From: Mesobacillus maritimus | Lineage (GTDB): Bacteria > Bacillota > Bacilli > Bacillales > Cytobacillaceae | Length of the DNA stretch: 64,000 nt | Direction of reading: 5' to 3' | Assembly: GCF_023715205.1 (NCBI RefSeq) | Contig: NZ_JAMBNR010000008.1 | Coordinates: forward strand, 1 to 64,000 | Part shown: positions 54,755 through 64,000 of the stretch, piece after piece | How positions within the stretch are numbered: the first letter of the stretch is position 1 | Layout: every line of letters starts with the position of its first letter | The notes under the pieces: generated by a model | What the model was told of the DNA's origin: nothing | The model's input: only the letters and a program-made list of their open reading frames with translations | Databases searched by the model: none | Program-made: the position numbers and the translations under genes

Positions 54755-56575
54755 TTAGTTTATTTCATATTTTCGTAACTTTTGATACAAAGTCGTCCGG
54801 TGAATGCCTAAAATTTCAGCAGCTTTCGATTTATTTCCGCCCGCTTTTTTCAATGCCTCAAGAATGACTTCTTTTTCTTTTTGCTGACCTTCATGTCTTG
54901 CTTTTTCAATTAACGATTGTTCAGCTGTTTGTTGAGTTTGCTTGCTTTTAAAAACGGACTTATCATTTCTCATCATTTGTGGCAGGTGATTTACATCAAT
55001 GACATCCCCATCCACTAATGTCACCATTCTTTCAATCGTATTCACCATCTCCCGAATATTTCCATGCCATGAATATTGGACAAAAGCTGACACAACATCT
55101 GACGTAAACCTCTTGACAGGCATCTGATACTTTTCACAGACTTCTTTTAAATAATGAGACATCAAGATTGGAATATCTAGCTTGCGTTCTCGTAATGGTG
55201 GTATGTGAAGCTGAATAATATTTAAGCGATAAAATAAATCCTCACGGAAAGCCCCATCGCTTACCATTGCTTTTAAATCTCGATTCGTCGCACAAATCAC
55301 CCGAACATTGATTTTGTATTTTTCGACTCCACCTACTCTCTCAACTTCCCTTTCCTGTAAAACACGGAGAAGTTTCGTTTGCATCACAAGCGGCATTTCC
55401 CCAATTTCATCAAGAAAGATAGTCCCATTCTGAGCCAACTCAAATTTACCAGGCTTCCCGCCTTTCCTTGCTCCCGTAAAAGCTCCATCTTCATATCCAA
55501 ACAGTTCTGATTCAAATAATGCTTCGGGGATTGCTCCACAATTGACACTGATAAAAGGTCCAGTTGAAAACGGACTCAGATGGTGGATGCTTTTCGCAAA
55601 CATCTCTTTTCCTGTGCCACTTTCCCCTGTAATCAAGACGGTTGCTGGGGTTCGTGCCGAACGACGGGCCATTCGTTTCACGGTTAAAATTTCTTTGCTC
55701 TCTCCAATAATTTGATCAATGGTAACTCGGCTATCTTTCTCTTTTTTCAACGTTAACAATTCGTTTACTGGTTGTTCCTTGAGATGATTTTCTTGAAGAC
55801 GCTCATAGATCCGGTACACCTCGGTTACCCCTTCAAAAATAAGCATCCCAATGGCTCCTGCAACTTTTCCATCTCGCCAAATCGGGATGCGGTGAACCAC
55901 CATGTCTTGTCCCTGGATTCTTTGCACAGCTCCCCGCTCTGGGAGACCCGTTTTAACTGTCACATGCAGATTTGTGTTATCGATCACCTCTGTCACATGG
56001 CGGCCGAGTGCGTCCTCCCGTTTTACCCCAGTAAACCGGCTATAAGCTTCATTAAATTCAAGCACCACACCATTTTCATCAACGACGGCTATTCCCTCGT
56101 AAGCGCTCTCTAAAATCGCATGCAAAGCATCTGTTGTCGTTTGTTTTTGTTCCAATTTATAAAGATATTTAAATAAACCATCAAAGACATCACGAACTGT
56201 AATCAAACCAATTAATCTGCCCTGCCCATCCAACACAGGCATCGCATTTTCTGATTGTGACACCACTTCAAAAATCGAGTCATCTCCGTGAACGCTATGA
56301 ACATTTCGAGTCAGCGCACTCCCAACAATATCTTGTGGGTTTTTAGCGTGAATTAATCTTTTTACAATTCCTCTTAAGCTCACCATACCAACAAAACGAT
56401 GATTTTCATCTACTACAGGTAACCCCTCAACATGAAGCTCTTCCATTTTCTCAACTGCTTTACGAAGGGAATCTCCCTGCCAAAGACAATATGGACTCGG
56501 TGTCATCCAATATTTCACTTGTAAGAGTTCCCGCTTTTCTTGCGAGTTTTGTTTTGAATAGTAGAGTCGATTCAA
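54755..56575 (-). CDS. Sigma-54 enhancer-binding activator (CBS-CBS-PAS-AAA-Fis)
   Basis: About 606 residues. TTG start at 56575, 8 nt after AAGGAGG, inside a frame that opens at 56608. Two CBS domains (WMTPSPYCLWQGDSLRKAVEKM... and NVHSVHGDDSIFEVV) come first, then a PAS domain (ESAYEGIAVVDENGVVLEFN). The AAA+ domain has Walker A GESGTGKE, the sigma-54 contact loop GAFTGA, and Walker B GTIFLDEIGE. A Fis-type helix-turn-helix ends the protein (NKSKAAEILGIHRTTLYQKL). It activates the adjacent operon; the CBS pair suggests sensing of a nucleotide and the PAS of a small ligand. Confidence 0.95.
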   Translation of the reverse strand: MNRLYYSKQNSQEKRELLQVKYWMTPSPYCLWQGDSLRKAVEKMEELHVEGLPVVDENHRFVGMVSLRGIVKRLIHAKNPQDIVGSALTRNVHSVHGDDSIFEVVSQSENAMPVLDGQGRLIGLITVRDVFDGLFKYLYKLEQKQTTTDALHAILESAYEGIAVVDENGVVLEFNEAYSRFTGVKREDALGRHVTEVIDNTNLHVTVKTGLPERGAVQRIQGQDMVVHRIPIWRDGKVAGAIGMLIFEGVTEVYRIYERLQENHLKEQPVNELLTLKKEKDSRVTIDQIIGESKEILTVKRMARRSARTPATVLITGESGTGKEMFAKSIHHLSPFSTGPFISVNCGAIPEALFESELFGYEDGAFTGARKGGKPGKFELAQNGTIFLDEIGEMPLVMQTKLLRVLQEREVERVGGVEKYKINVRVICATNRDLKAMVSDGAFREDLFYRLNIIQLHIPPLRERKLDIPILMSHYLKEVCEKYQMPVKRFTSDVVSAFVQYSWHGNIREMVNTIERMVTLVDGDVIDVNHLPQMMRNDKSVFKSKQTQQTAEQSLIEKARHEGQQKEKEVILEALKKAGGNKSKAAEILGIHRTTLYQKLRKYEIN

Positions 56576-56608
56576 GGTCGTCTCCTCCTTTTTAGCTAGC
56601 AATATCAT

Positions 56609-57109
56609 AAGTTTTGATATTATTTTTAATCATTCTTAATGAACCTAATCGAAAACAAAGGAAGCATAGCTTTAATATGACATGGAAGAATTCAGTAAAC
56701 AATATTCTATGTTTATCCTAAAATACAGTTCAAGCTCACTACTCTAACCATCACTAGAAGCAGCATTTCAGGCGTACCCATGATCCATTTCTTTTCTTTA
56801 GCCATTGTTATTTCACGCTTCATTACTGAGCTTTATTGTACCAGACTATTGTTCAGTTAGGGATTTTATATTGGACTTTCCATTTGTCACTTTACTCTGA
56901 TAAAATCACTAGATCCTTCTTATATAATTATCTGTTGAGGTTTGATAAGTCAGCGGCCATACTTCCTAAACAAACAAGATCACTTCGCACGCTGTTTCGG
57001 AGTAGTAAAAATATAGACACAATCCTAACCAACATAAGGGTAGAATTTATGGTAAAATAATGATTAAACAGATATGTATACGTTTTCAACACGAAGAGAG
57101 GGATTGATT
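56609..57109. other. Interval without a recognisable gene
   Basis: About 500 bp between divergent genes. A short open frame at 56836-57060 (+) lacks a ribosome site and looks non-coding. No repeat or palindrome stood out. Confidence 0.5.
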
Positions 57110-57559
57110 ATGAAAGTTAGAGACTTCATGATTACAAGAGTTTTTACGGTAAAACCTTCTAATACGATTAAGGAACTGTTAACAATTCTAAACTCAAATC
57201 GAATTGGTGGGACACCCGTTGTTGATGATAACGGAAATTTAGTTGGTATGGTATCTGATGGAGATGTATTACGCTATCTTACTCCTAAGCCTGTTGGTTT
57301 TGCTGGTCTAGTTTATATTATTGAGGATGGAGATATGGAGGATGTCATTCAAGATAAAATGAAGACACCAGTTAAAGAGATTATGACGAAAAGAAACATT
57401 CTTTCCGTGCACCCTGACGAAGACTTTGAAAGAATTATGCGGTTATTATCGATGCACCGTTATAAAAAGCTCCCTGTAGTTAATGGTGCTGGACGTGTCA
57501 TCGGTGTGCTTAGCAGAGGAGATTTAATTGACAATATCACGAAAAAAATAATTGTTTAA
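57110..57559 (+). CDS. Two-CBS-domain protein
   Basis: 149 residues. The ATG at 57110 is preferred: AGAGAGGG lies before it, and the extra 12 residues of the longer frame would contain that site. Two CBS domains are visible, MKVRDFMITRVFTVKPSNTIKELL and VKEIMTKRNILSVHPDEDFERIM, each with the GTPVVDDNGNLVGMVS or LPVVNGAGRVIGVLS turn. Such stand-alone pairs bind adenine nucleotides and regulate a partner; none is evident here. It lies on the opposite strand to the sigma-54 activator, which also has a CBS pair. Confidence 0.87.
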   Translation: MKVRDFMITRVFTVKPSNTIKELLTILNSNRIGGTPVVDDNGNLVGMVSDGDVLRYLTPKPVGFAGLVYIIEDGDMEDVIQDKMKTPVKEIMTKRNILSVHPDEDFERIMRLLSMHRYKKLPVVNGAGRVIGVLSRGDLIDNITKKIIV

Positions 57560-57571
57560 TTGTGATAAAAA

Positions 57572-57601
57572 ACCATTCGTAAACTTCCATTTACGAATGG
57601 T
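57572..57601 (+). terminator. Terminator of the CBS gene
   Basis: Perfect 12-bp stem ACCATTCGTAAA (57572-57583) with 57590-57601, 12 bases past the stop. Confidence 0.88.
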
Positions 57602-57684
57602 CTCATTGTGTTTCGTTTAATTAGTTTTTGAAAGTTTTTCACTGTGATTGACGCCCTACCAACCCATTACATTATGCTGAACGA

Positions 57685-57825
57685 ATGATTGCTTCCGAAA
57701 CTGAACAAGTAGTTAGAAACCGTTCAACCCCATTTTATCCAGTCGCGGCACAAATAATTAAATCCGCGTTTGTTGAACTAGCAACCTTGTTAGCAATCGT
57801 TGTTTTATCCTTCTACAGCTACTAG
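57685..57825 (+). pseudogene. Possible gene remnant (46 codons)
   Basis: An open frame ending at TAG 57823-57825, with coding-like content: an Arg/Glu-rich start, PFYPVAAQIIKSAFVELATL and a hydrophobic tail IVVLSFYSY. The frame is also open upstream to about 57670 (LHYAERM). It has no ribosome site. It looks like the C-terminal piece of a lost membrane protein, but I cannot name it. Confidence 0.3.
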
Positions 57826-57916
57826 TATGCTTTTAAATTCGGTTGATATTATTTTATCAGCTTCTTAAAGCACATTATCCTTAAGTAGTCATTCACACCA
57901 TTTTATAACTAGACTC

Positions 57917-59371
57917 CTAATCGCGAACTGGTTGAGTTGCTTTTACTACGGCGTGAGTAGGTTGTTGCGTATCACTAGCTTTCCGAACAAATAAGGAACA
58001 AATCAGTGTTATTGCTGAAATCCCAGTGATAAAGTAAAAAGCATATTTTACACCGGCAGCAAATATTTCAGGTTGAGTAGCAGTTGGAACGTCAACCACA
58101 TAGCCACTTTGACCTGCTGTGAAAATTGTAATCGCAATCGCCGTACCAGCCGCCCCTGCTACTTGATTCAACGTATTCATAGCAGCAGAACCATCTGCAT
58201 ATAACTCACGTGGCAATTGGTTAAGAGCATTTGTTTGCGAAGGCATTGTGACCATTGTTAACCCAAAGAATAGCACCATGAAAGATAGAATGATTTGCCA
58301 CACAGGTGTTGTTGCCGAAATAAACATCATGAACATAAGGTTCCCTATTAACACGATAACAGAGCCTGTAATCACAAAAACACCTGGTCCCCATTTATCG
58401 AATAGCGTTCCTACAATAGGAGACAAAATCACATTGACGGCATTCCCAGGAAGTAATAATAAACCGGCTACCATTGCACTAAATAATAAAGCACCCTTGA
58501 GGTAAAGTGGCAAAAGGATCGCCGTAGACAGAATCACCAAAATACTGAGGAACATTATTGCTGTTCCTAGGGCAAACATTGGATATTTGAAAACTCGTAA
58601 ATTAACCATAGGTTGAGCCATCGTCATTTGACGAACTCCAAATAAAACTAAGGAAATAATCCCCACAAGTAAAGGTCCCCATACTTTTGGTGAAGAGAAA
58701 GATGCTTCTGCCATCGTCGCCAATGCAAAAATTAGACCACCAAAACCAAGTGTAGATAATAAAATCGAGCCAACATCAATCTTAGGTTTGGTAATTTCTG
58801 ATACATTTACAATCTTAACTAACGCAAAAACTGTTAAAACAACATAGAAAATCGAACTAATCCAGAAAATATAATGCCATCCTAATGAACTAATAATCAC
58901 GCCCGAAAGTGTCGGACCTAATGCTGGGCCTAAGGTAATGACAAGCCCCATGATTCCCATAACTACTCCACGTTTATGAATTGGGAAAATAATCAACAGA
59001 ACACTAGTCATTACCGGAATTAAAACCCCTGTTCCCATTGCTTGAACCAAACGCCCCAGTAGTAAGATTTCAAAACTTGGAGAAAGTGCCGCAAGAATCG
59101 CCCCCAGCAGCGAAACCACAAGTCCCCCAATAACCAATTGTCTCGTTGAAAACCACTTCATTAATAGCGCCGAAATCGGTACTAGAATTGCTAAGACTAA
59201 AAGATAACCAGTTGTCAACCACTGTCCTGTAGCGGCTGTGATTGAAAACTGTTCCATCACATTTGACAAAGCCATATTTAATGCAGTTTCACCAAATAGC
59301 CCAATAAAAGCCCCTAACATTAAAATAAACGCCATTGTCTTCGGATTTTTCACTTGCATTTGTGTATTCAT
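57917..59371 (-). CDS. MFS multidrug efflux transporter, DHA2 (14-span) family
   Basis: 484 residues, 14 hydrophobic segments. DHA2 motifs include WLTTGYLLVLAILVPISALL, LGRLVQAMGTGVLIPVM and motif C GPALGPTLSGVI. Related Bacillus proteins (LmrB, MdrM) export drugs or cyclic dinucleotides with protons. AAAAAGGAGA precedes the ATG. It has a promoter about 335 bp upstream, an operator-like palindrome over the -35, and a terminator-like hairpin in the long leader, so its expression is probably inducible. Confidence 0.92.
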   Translation of the reverse strand: MNTQMQVKNPKTMAFILMLGAFIGLFGETALNMALSNVMEQFSITAATGQWLTTGYLLVLAILVPISALLMKWFSTRQLVIGGLVVSLLGAILAALSPSFEILLLGRLVQAMGTGVLIPVMTSVLLIIFPIHKRGVVMGIMGLVITLGPALGPTLSGVIISSLGWHYIFWISSIFYVVLTVFALVKIVNVSEITKPKIDVGSILLSTLGFGGLIFALATMAEASFSSPKVWGPLLVGIISLVLFGVRQMTMAQPMVNLRVFKYPMFALGTAIMFLSILVILSTAILLPLYLKGALLFSAMVAGLLLLPGNAVNVILSPIVGTLFDKWGPGVFVITGSVIVLIGNLMFMMFISATTPVWQIILSFMVLFFGLTMVTMPSQTNALNQLPRELYADGSAAMNTLNQVAGAAGTAIAITIFTAGQSGYVVDVPTATQPEIFAAGVKYAFYFITGISAITLICSLFVRKASDTQQPTHAVVKATQPVRD

Positions 59372-59494
59372 TTAAATCTCCTTTTTACATTTCTTCGACT
59401 TTATAGTCGTTTTTAATTTCATTTTTCACCTTTGTCGATTTATGGATCGACTCGGACACCTATCCATTTCAATGAAAAATGCTTTATCCTCAAT

Positions 59495-59522
59495 AAAAAA
59501 CCTATGAATGATGCTTCATTCA
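59495..59522 (-). promoter_or_regulatory. Possible transcription attenuator in the efflux leader
   Basis: On the minus strand: a 7-bp hairpin TGAATGA / TCATTCA (59505-59511 with 59516-59522), then four bases and six Ts. It lies inside the leader, about 125 bp before the ATG. An upstream GACTCTCTTG can pair with CAAGAGTC just before it, a possible alternative fold. The four-base gap before the Ts weakens the case. Confidence 0.4.
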
Positions 59523-59705
59523 AGACTCTTGAGATCGATTCTTTTCACAAGAGAGTCTAGTAGAAAACTTTCTTTCTTATTAAGCCGGTTACTTCTTTCA
59601 TTCACCATAATAAGTGTTTATGAAAGGTTTCCTCTCTCCTAATCAGTTCACCAGATCAGTATTCTCCGATTCTCTAGTACACCTCCACAAACTAAGAGCT
59701 TGTTA

Positions 59706-59745
59706 ACTATACCAAACATTTTTTCAAAACGTCAACCTAGTTGAC
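59706..59745 (-). promoter_or_regulatory. Sigma-A promoter with overlapping operator (efflux gene)
   Basis: On the minus strand: -35 TTGACG (59735-59730), 18-base spacer, -10 TATAGT (59711-59706). A perfect palindrome, GTCAAC-N3-GTTGAC (59731-59745), covers the -35 box, as expected for a repressor of the MarR or TetR type. No regulator gene lies next to it. Confidence 0.72.
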
Positions 59746-59818
59746 ATTGTTATTACAATAAAAAAATATTCTTAACTTTTCGCCAAGGCGGATTTCATCT
59801 TCTTAAACTATGTAAAAT

Positions 59819-60033
59819 AGAGCAACGTCTACATCGTTGCTCTGCTTCAAACTTTTGGTAAGACAGTTCCAATTTGCTATCCTAGCATTAAAATTTGGAT
59901 GGTTCATTGGCTTTGTTGGCGGGACTATACATGAAATTAGAAAAGGAAGATTTCCTAAAGGCAGTTCGTTAAATACATATTAGTTAATTTCAAAATCCAA
60001 ACAAAAGACACTCACAAATGGAGCGTCTTTTGT
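59819..60033. other. Interval with two hairpins and a possible gene remnant
   Basis: Perfect 9-bp stem AGAGCAACG (59819-59827) with 59835-59843. Then a coding-like stretch about 59896-59983 (+) reading FGWFIGFVGGTIHEIRKGRF without a start, probably the end of a lost small membrane protein. Then ACAAAAGAC (60001-60009) with GTCTTTTGT (60025-60033), a hairpin 51 bases beyond the PfpI gene and probably its terminator. Confidence 0.45.
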
Positions 60034-60083
60034 TTATACGGAAAATCTACTGTTTATATAGAGAAAGAACACGATAAGGAAAA

Positions 60084-60608
60084 CTATTTATTTGTAAGTA
60101 CACGAATGAACTCACGCAGGTAATCTGGTAAATCAGGTGGGCGACGGCTTGAAACGAGGTGACCATCCGTGACAACAGGTTCGTCCGACCATATAGCTCC
60201 TGCGTTTTCCATGTCGTCCTTAATCCCTGGCGTACTAGTAACCTTCTTTCCTTTTAGAATTTTAGCGGAAATCAGGACCCAACCAGCGTGACAAATTTGT
60301 CCGATTGGCTTTTGAGCTTTATCCATTTCTTGAAGCAAGCTTAATACTTCAGGGAACCGGCGAATTTTATCAGGTGCCCATCCCCCAGGAACCAGAATTG
60401 CATCATAGTCCTCAGCACGAACATCACTGTATGCAAGGTCCGATTCAGCGGGAACTCCATATTTCCCAACATATTTTACATCCGCTTCTTCACCGGCAAG
60501 TTCCACAACCGCTCCCTCTTCCCGAAGTCTCAAGATTGGATACCAAAGCTCTAAATCTTCAAAATCATGGTGAACAAGACTAATTATTTTCTTTCCAGTT
60601 AATTGCAA
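60084..60608 (-). CDS. PfpI/DJ-1-family protein
   Basis: 174 residues. Nucleophile elbow Cys106-His107 in GQICHAGWVL and Glu18 in FEDLELWYP are the conserved residues of the PfpI branch, annotated as intracellular protease or, more recently, as deglycase/chaperone-like. PGIKDDMENAGAIWSDEPVV and SSRRPPDLPDYLREF are typical of its C-terminal half. The start is TTG; AAAGGATG lies upstream. It is monocistronic. The activity cannot be decided from sequence. Confidence 0.88.
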   Translation of the reverse strand: MQLTGKKIISLVHHDFEDLELWYPILRLREEGAVVELAGEEADVKYVGKYGVPAESDLAYSDVRAEDYDAILVPGGWAPDKIRRFPEVLSLLQEMDKAQKPIGQICHAGWVLISAKILKGKKVTSTPGIKDDMENAGAIWSDEPVVTDGHLVSSRRPPDLPDYLREFIRVLTNK

Positions 60609-60681
60609 TTCATCATCATCCTTTCAAATAATATCTCTGTCCTTCTATCTTTCCCTCTGATGTATCTCCCAAACCTTGGAA

Positions 60682-60694
60682 GGTGCCAGGCACC
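60682..60694. repeat. GGTGCC-palindrome intergenic repeat
   Basis: GGTGCCAGGCACC, an interrupted palindrome of a type repeated between genes in many Bacillaceae, inside a longer imperfect inverted repeat. The remainder of 60609-60830 holds the promoter of the next gene and nothing else that I see. Confidence 0.6.
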
Positions 60695-60830
60695 ATCCAG
60701 GAATTTCCATAAGAAGGAATCCTACGATGCCAGAGGAGAACGGTAGTGATTTTCGTTTGTATGAAAATTTACATTTTAGAAACAGTAAGGAATAAGAGCT
60801 TTTTATCACTTTTTAGACGAGGAGAATGCG

Positions 60831-61895
60831 ATGTTGAAGCTACTTGCCTTTCTGTCTATTTTCACTATGCTAAACGTAAGTTTTCTTAATACTGAGTGGC
60901 CAACCACTCCTACTCCTATAAAGGGAATCTATGTTACCGCAGACTCAGTGACCACGGACACTAAGTTTCGGCAATTGCTCAAGATTATTGAAAAAACAGA
61001 CTTAAACGCAATGGTCATCGATGTCAAAGACGATGAAGGAATGTTAACGTACAATTCTGACCTATCAATCGTTCACAAAATCCAAAGTGATCAAAACGCC
61101 CCTATAAAAGACTTATCTAAGTTACTTCAAAAACTTAAAGAAAAAAACATCTATACGATTGCCCGAATTGTTGTTTTCAAAGACCCTTATCTCGCAAAGA
61201 AAAAACCAGAATGGGCTATTAAAGATAAGTCAGGTGATTTATGGAAAGACGCTAGCGGCATCAAGTGGGTCGATCCTCACCGGCAAGAAGTATGGAATTA
61301 TAATATTTCAATTGCAAAGGAAGTTGCACAACTAGGTTTCGATGAAATTCAATGGGATTATGTTCGCTTTCCTGATTATAAAAACATCGATGAGGAAGTT
61401 ACGTTTGCACCTTCAGGTTACAAATCCAAAGAAGCAACAATCGGCAGCTTTCTCCAGCATGCATACACAAAATTAAAAACACCGAAAATCACCATTTCAG
61501 CAGATGTTTTTGGGTTAACCACTTCAGTTAAAAATGACATGGGAATTGGACAAAGGTGGGAAACTATTGCCCAATTTGTGGATGTCATCTCCCCGATGAT
61601 GTATCCATCTCATTATGCTGATGGCAACTATGGAATTCCTAGCCCCGAAGCCAATCCTGGGCTCCTAATTAAAGCAGGACTGAAAGATGCAATAACCAAA
61701 AACAAAAACTCGTTTTCTCAAGGGAAATCGATTGCAGTCATCAGACCTTGGTTGCAAGATTTTAGCATGAAAGTCCCTTACAGCTTAAAAGAAGTCAATG
61801 CGCAAATTCGTGCAGCCAACGATCTCGGCATCAATGAATACCTCTTATGGAACGCGAAAAATGAATATTCAATGCAGGAAAATGCCGCAAACTAA
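60831..61895 (+). CDS. Putative glycoside hydrolase (DUF4015 family)
   Basis: 354 residues. A short hydrophobic N-terminus (LKLLAFLSIFTMLNVSFL) is probably a signal or anchor. The rest is a TIM-barrel-like DUF4015 domain with KGIYVTADSV, NAMVIDVKDDEG, IKWVDPHRQEVWNYN, GFDEIQWDYVRFPDY and ISPMMYPSHY, in that order; the Asp residues of IQWDYVRFP are probably catalytic. Bacillus relatives are cell-envelope or spore-associated, and the true substrate is unknown. GAGGAGA precedes the ATG. It is monocistronic. Confidence 0.85.
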   Translation: MLKLLAFLSIFTMLNVSFLNTEWPTTPTPIKGIYVTADSVTTDTKFRQLLKIIEKTDLNAMVIDVKDDEGMLTYNSDLSIVHKIQSDQNAPIKDLSKLLQKLKEKNIYTIARIVVFKDPYLAKKKPEWAIKDKSGDLWKDASGIKWVDPHRQEVWNYNISIAKEVAQLGFDEIQWDYVRFPDYKNIDEEVTFAPSGYKSKEATIGSFLQHAYTKLKTPKITISADVFGLTTSVKNDMGIGQRWETIAQFVDVISPMMYPSHYADGNYGIPSPEANPGLLIKAGLKDAITKNKNSFSQGKSIAVIRPWLQDFSMKVPYSLKEVNAQIRAANDLGINEYLLWNAKNEYSMQENAAN

Positions 61896-61930
61896 GAAGC
61901 CGGTCACTTTCCGTAATTATGAACAAAAAA

Positions 61931-61959
61931 GAAAGCAGGAGACAGAGTATCCTGCTTTC
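61931..61959. terminator. Terminator between convergent genes
   Basis: Perfect 10-bp stem GAAAGCAGGA (61931-61940) with 61950-61959, shared by the DUF4015 gene and the SEC-C gene. Confidence 0.82.
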
Positions 61960-61993
61960 CCCTCAAATTTCTAGCTGAAAATAGGATAAAGAG

Positions 61994-63154
61994 TTATTTC
62001 CCGCAACATTTTTTATATTTCTTCCCACTCCCACATGGACAAGGGTCATTGCGACCAATTTTATTTGAGTTACGGTAAGGTTCACCAGTGACCAACTCAG
62101 GCTGAGACGATAGGAGATTAGGATTTTCCTCAATAGTCATCGCAATTTGGCGCCATTCTTCCAACCGCGGATGATGTAATCCCAAAATGGTATAGTAGGA
62201 ATAAGCCTTTTGTTCAAGGTCTACCAAGCTGGATGTTTCCTCCTTGTCCATATGGTCACTAATTTCCGCTGTGACCGTTGGGGAAAGTTGGTGACAAAGG
62301 GCTTCGATTAGGAGCGCTTGGTCTTCACTATCTTCCGTTTCATAATAAGCCCTTCTTAGTGCGTCAACTGCTGCCTCTGTTTTAATATTCTCCATCACTG
62401 AACTAGCATAAATAACGGAATTCTCATTAAGTAAATAAGGTGTAACAACTTTAACTACCTCATCATTTTGGAAACTGATTAACGCAGCAGACACTTCCTC
62501 TAATAAGATATCATCGTCTCGGTCAAGTAAACTTGCAAGGGTCGGAATATACCTTTCTAGTTTCATTAAACCAATCATATAAACCGTTAATATCCCATTA
62601 AACGAGAACAAGTCTTCCGCTAATTCGTCTTGCATCTCCAGATTGATTTCTTGGTCGGTGACCCATCCCTTTTCGACAATACAGGCAGCCAGCTTTTTTG
62701 CTTTCAAGTATCGACTATGGTCGAAAGTTTCAGCAGTATCAAGAATTGCAACCGTTTCCCCATATTCACCATAAACTTCTTCCTCTGTCCCATGGACAAT
62801 AAATTCGTATAACGACCAAAGTTCCTCTGTTAAATAGCTTTTAAGCTGATCCTTGTATTTTAGGGCTAGTTTTGGTTCAATTCTCTCAACCAAATTGACC
62901 GCTAAATGAAGAGATTGGTTCATCAACGGAATTTCATTGATGAGCAATTTAACGGCATCTTCATTCAACCTCTGATTTTCGATATAGATTAAAATTGAAG
63001 CGAGGTGTTCTTCATTCTGAAACGCTAATTTTAATAATTCATATGTCCACTCCTCAGGCACATTCGGGTAATCCGCCAAGGCATGGAGAACTGTTTCTAA
63101 AATTAGTGGATCCTCACTCCGTAAATGGGGTTCTATCGTTTTTAAAAAATCCAT
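61994..63154 (-). CDS. Helical-repeat protein with C-terminal SEC-C zinc motif
   Basis: About 386 residues. The ATG at 63154 is preferred (GAGGTGG upstream); the frame opens at 63184. The body is made of acidic amphipathic helices suggesting HEAT-like repeats (PLILETVLHALADYP, IPTLASLLDRDDDILLEEVSAAL). It ends in the SEC-C motif RNDPCPCGSGKKYKKCC, the zinc-binding tail also found in SecA. No SecA helicase parts are present. The role is unknown; adaptor or SecA-like binding functions are known for other SEC-C proteins. It lies 56 bp after pfkA on the same strand. Confidence 0.85.
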   Translation of the reverse strand: MDFLKTIEPHLRSEDPLILETVLHALADYPNVPEEWTYELLKLAFQNEEHLASILIYIENQRLNEDAVKLLINEIPLMNQSLHLAVNLVERIEPKLALKYKDQLKSYLTEELWSLYEFIVHGTEEEVYGEYGETVAILDTAETFDHSRYLKAKKLAACIVEKGWVTDQEINLEMQDELAEDLFSFNGILTVYMIGLMKLERYIPTLASLLDRDDDILLEEVSAALISFQNDEVVKVVTPYLLNENSVIYASSVMENIKTEAAVDALRRAYYETEDSEDQALLIEALCHQLSPTVTAEISDHMDKEETSSLVDLEQKAYSYYTILGLHHPRLEEWRQIAMTIEENPNLLSSQPELVTGEPYRNSNKIGRNDPCPCGSGKKYKKCCGK

Positions 63155-63210
63155 CTTCCACCTCACATTATGACAAAAGAGCAAGTCATTTCTCTGTTTG
63201 TCCTATGTAC

Positions 63211-64000
<790 letters not shown>

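Overview
The window is low-GC DNA from a spore-forming Firmicute of the family Bacillaceae. The evidence is a GerA-type germinant receptor operon, a CwlC-like sporulation amidase, two YjcZ-type spore peptides, an IspA intracellular protease, a KatX-like catalase, strong AAGGAGG ribosome binding sites with frequent GTG/TTG starts, and U-tailed intrinsic terminators after most transcription units. I cannot name the species from the sequence alone.

Layout. 1-7.8 kb: the 5' end of a probable class-C group II intron sits directly behind the ispA terminator, followed by ispA, cwlC, a permease, a decayed NERD-domain gene, two YjcZ peptides and an Old Yellow Enzyme. 7.8-15.5 kb: a repeat-containing membrane-anchored protein, the ger operon (order B-A-C), a CPBP protease/DUF418 pair and small genes. 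15.6-19.6 kb: a Fur-controlled siderophore ABC transporter in which the binding protein and both permeases are broken and only the ATPase is intact. 19.7-23.7 kb: KatX-like catalase and a secreted GH30 glycosidase. 24.5-29.6 kb: a complete sucrose operon (scrA-scrK-scrB) with its LacI-type regulator and three palindromic operators. 29.7-32.4 kb: orphan TRAP binding protein, crotonase and GntR regulator. 32.6-41.6 kb: DUF4317 protein, MITEs, a sugar dehydrogenase-like protein, cupredoxin, esterase, YetF-like protein, an isolated zinc-type S14 and a TetR regulator.

41.8-44.7 kb is the most informative stretch. A decayed spxH-like gene is interrupted by a MITE with perfect 8-bp target duplications, and that MITE is itself interrupted by an IS110-family element. 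Removing the insertions restores the spxH reading frame and its stop codon, just ahead of a ydhR-like gene. The IS110 left end holds a candidate bridge RNA. It carries two 7-nt stretches identical to the left target flank and to the element's right end, each ending in the same AG core. A second, intact MITE at 34 kb preserves the empty target site.

44.9-50.1 kb carries a large-subunit catalase, a membrane-anchored hydrolase, an unassigned protein with weak ADP-ribosyltransferase features, and an SGNH hydrolase. 50.5-56.6 kb is a sigma-54 module: a CBS-PAS-AAA-Fis enhancer-binding protein, two palindromic upstream sites, a textbook -24/-12 promoter, and an operon of iron alcohol dehydrogenase, GntP-type permease and MmsA-type dehydrogenase. 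This suggests uptake and oxidation of a short hydroxyacid or diol to an acyl-CoA. The right end holds a CBS protein, a DHA2 drug-efflux transporter with a long leader and operator, a PfpI-family protein, a DUF4015 protein, a SEC-C protein and a partial pfkA. I saw no rRNA, tRNA or CRISPR array.
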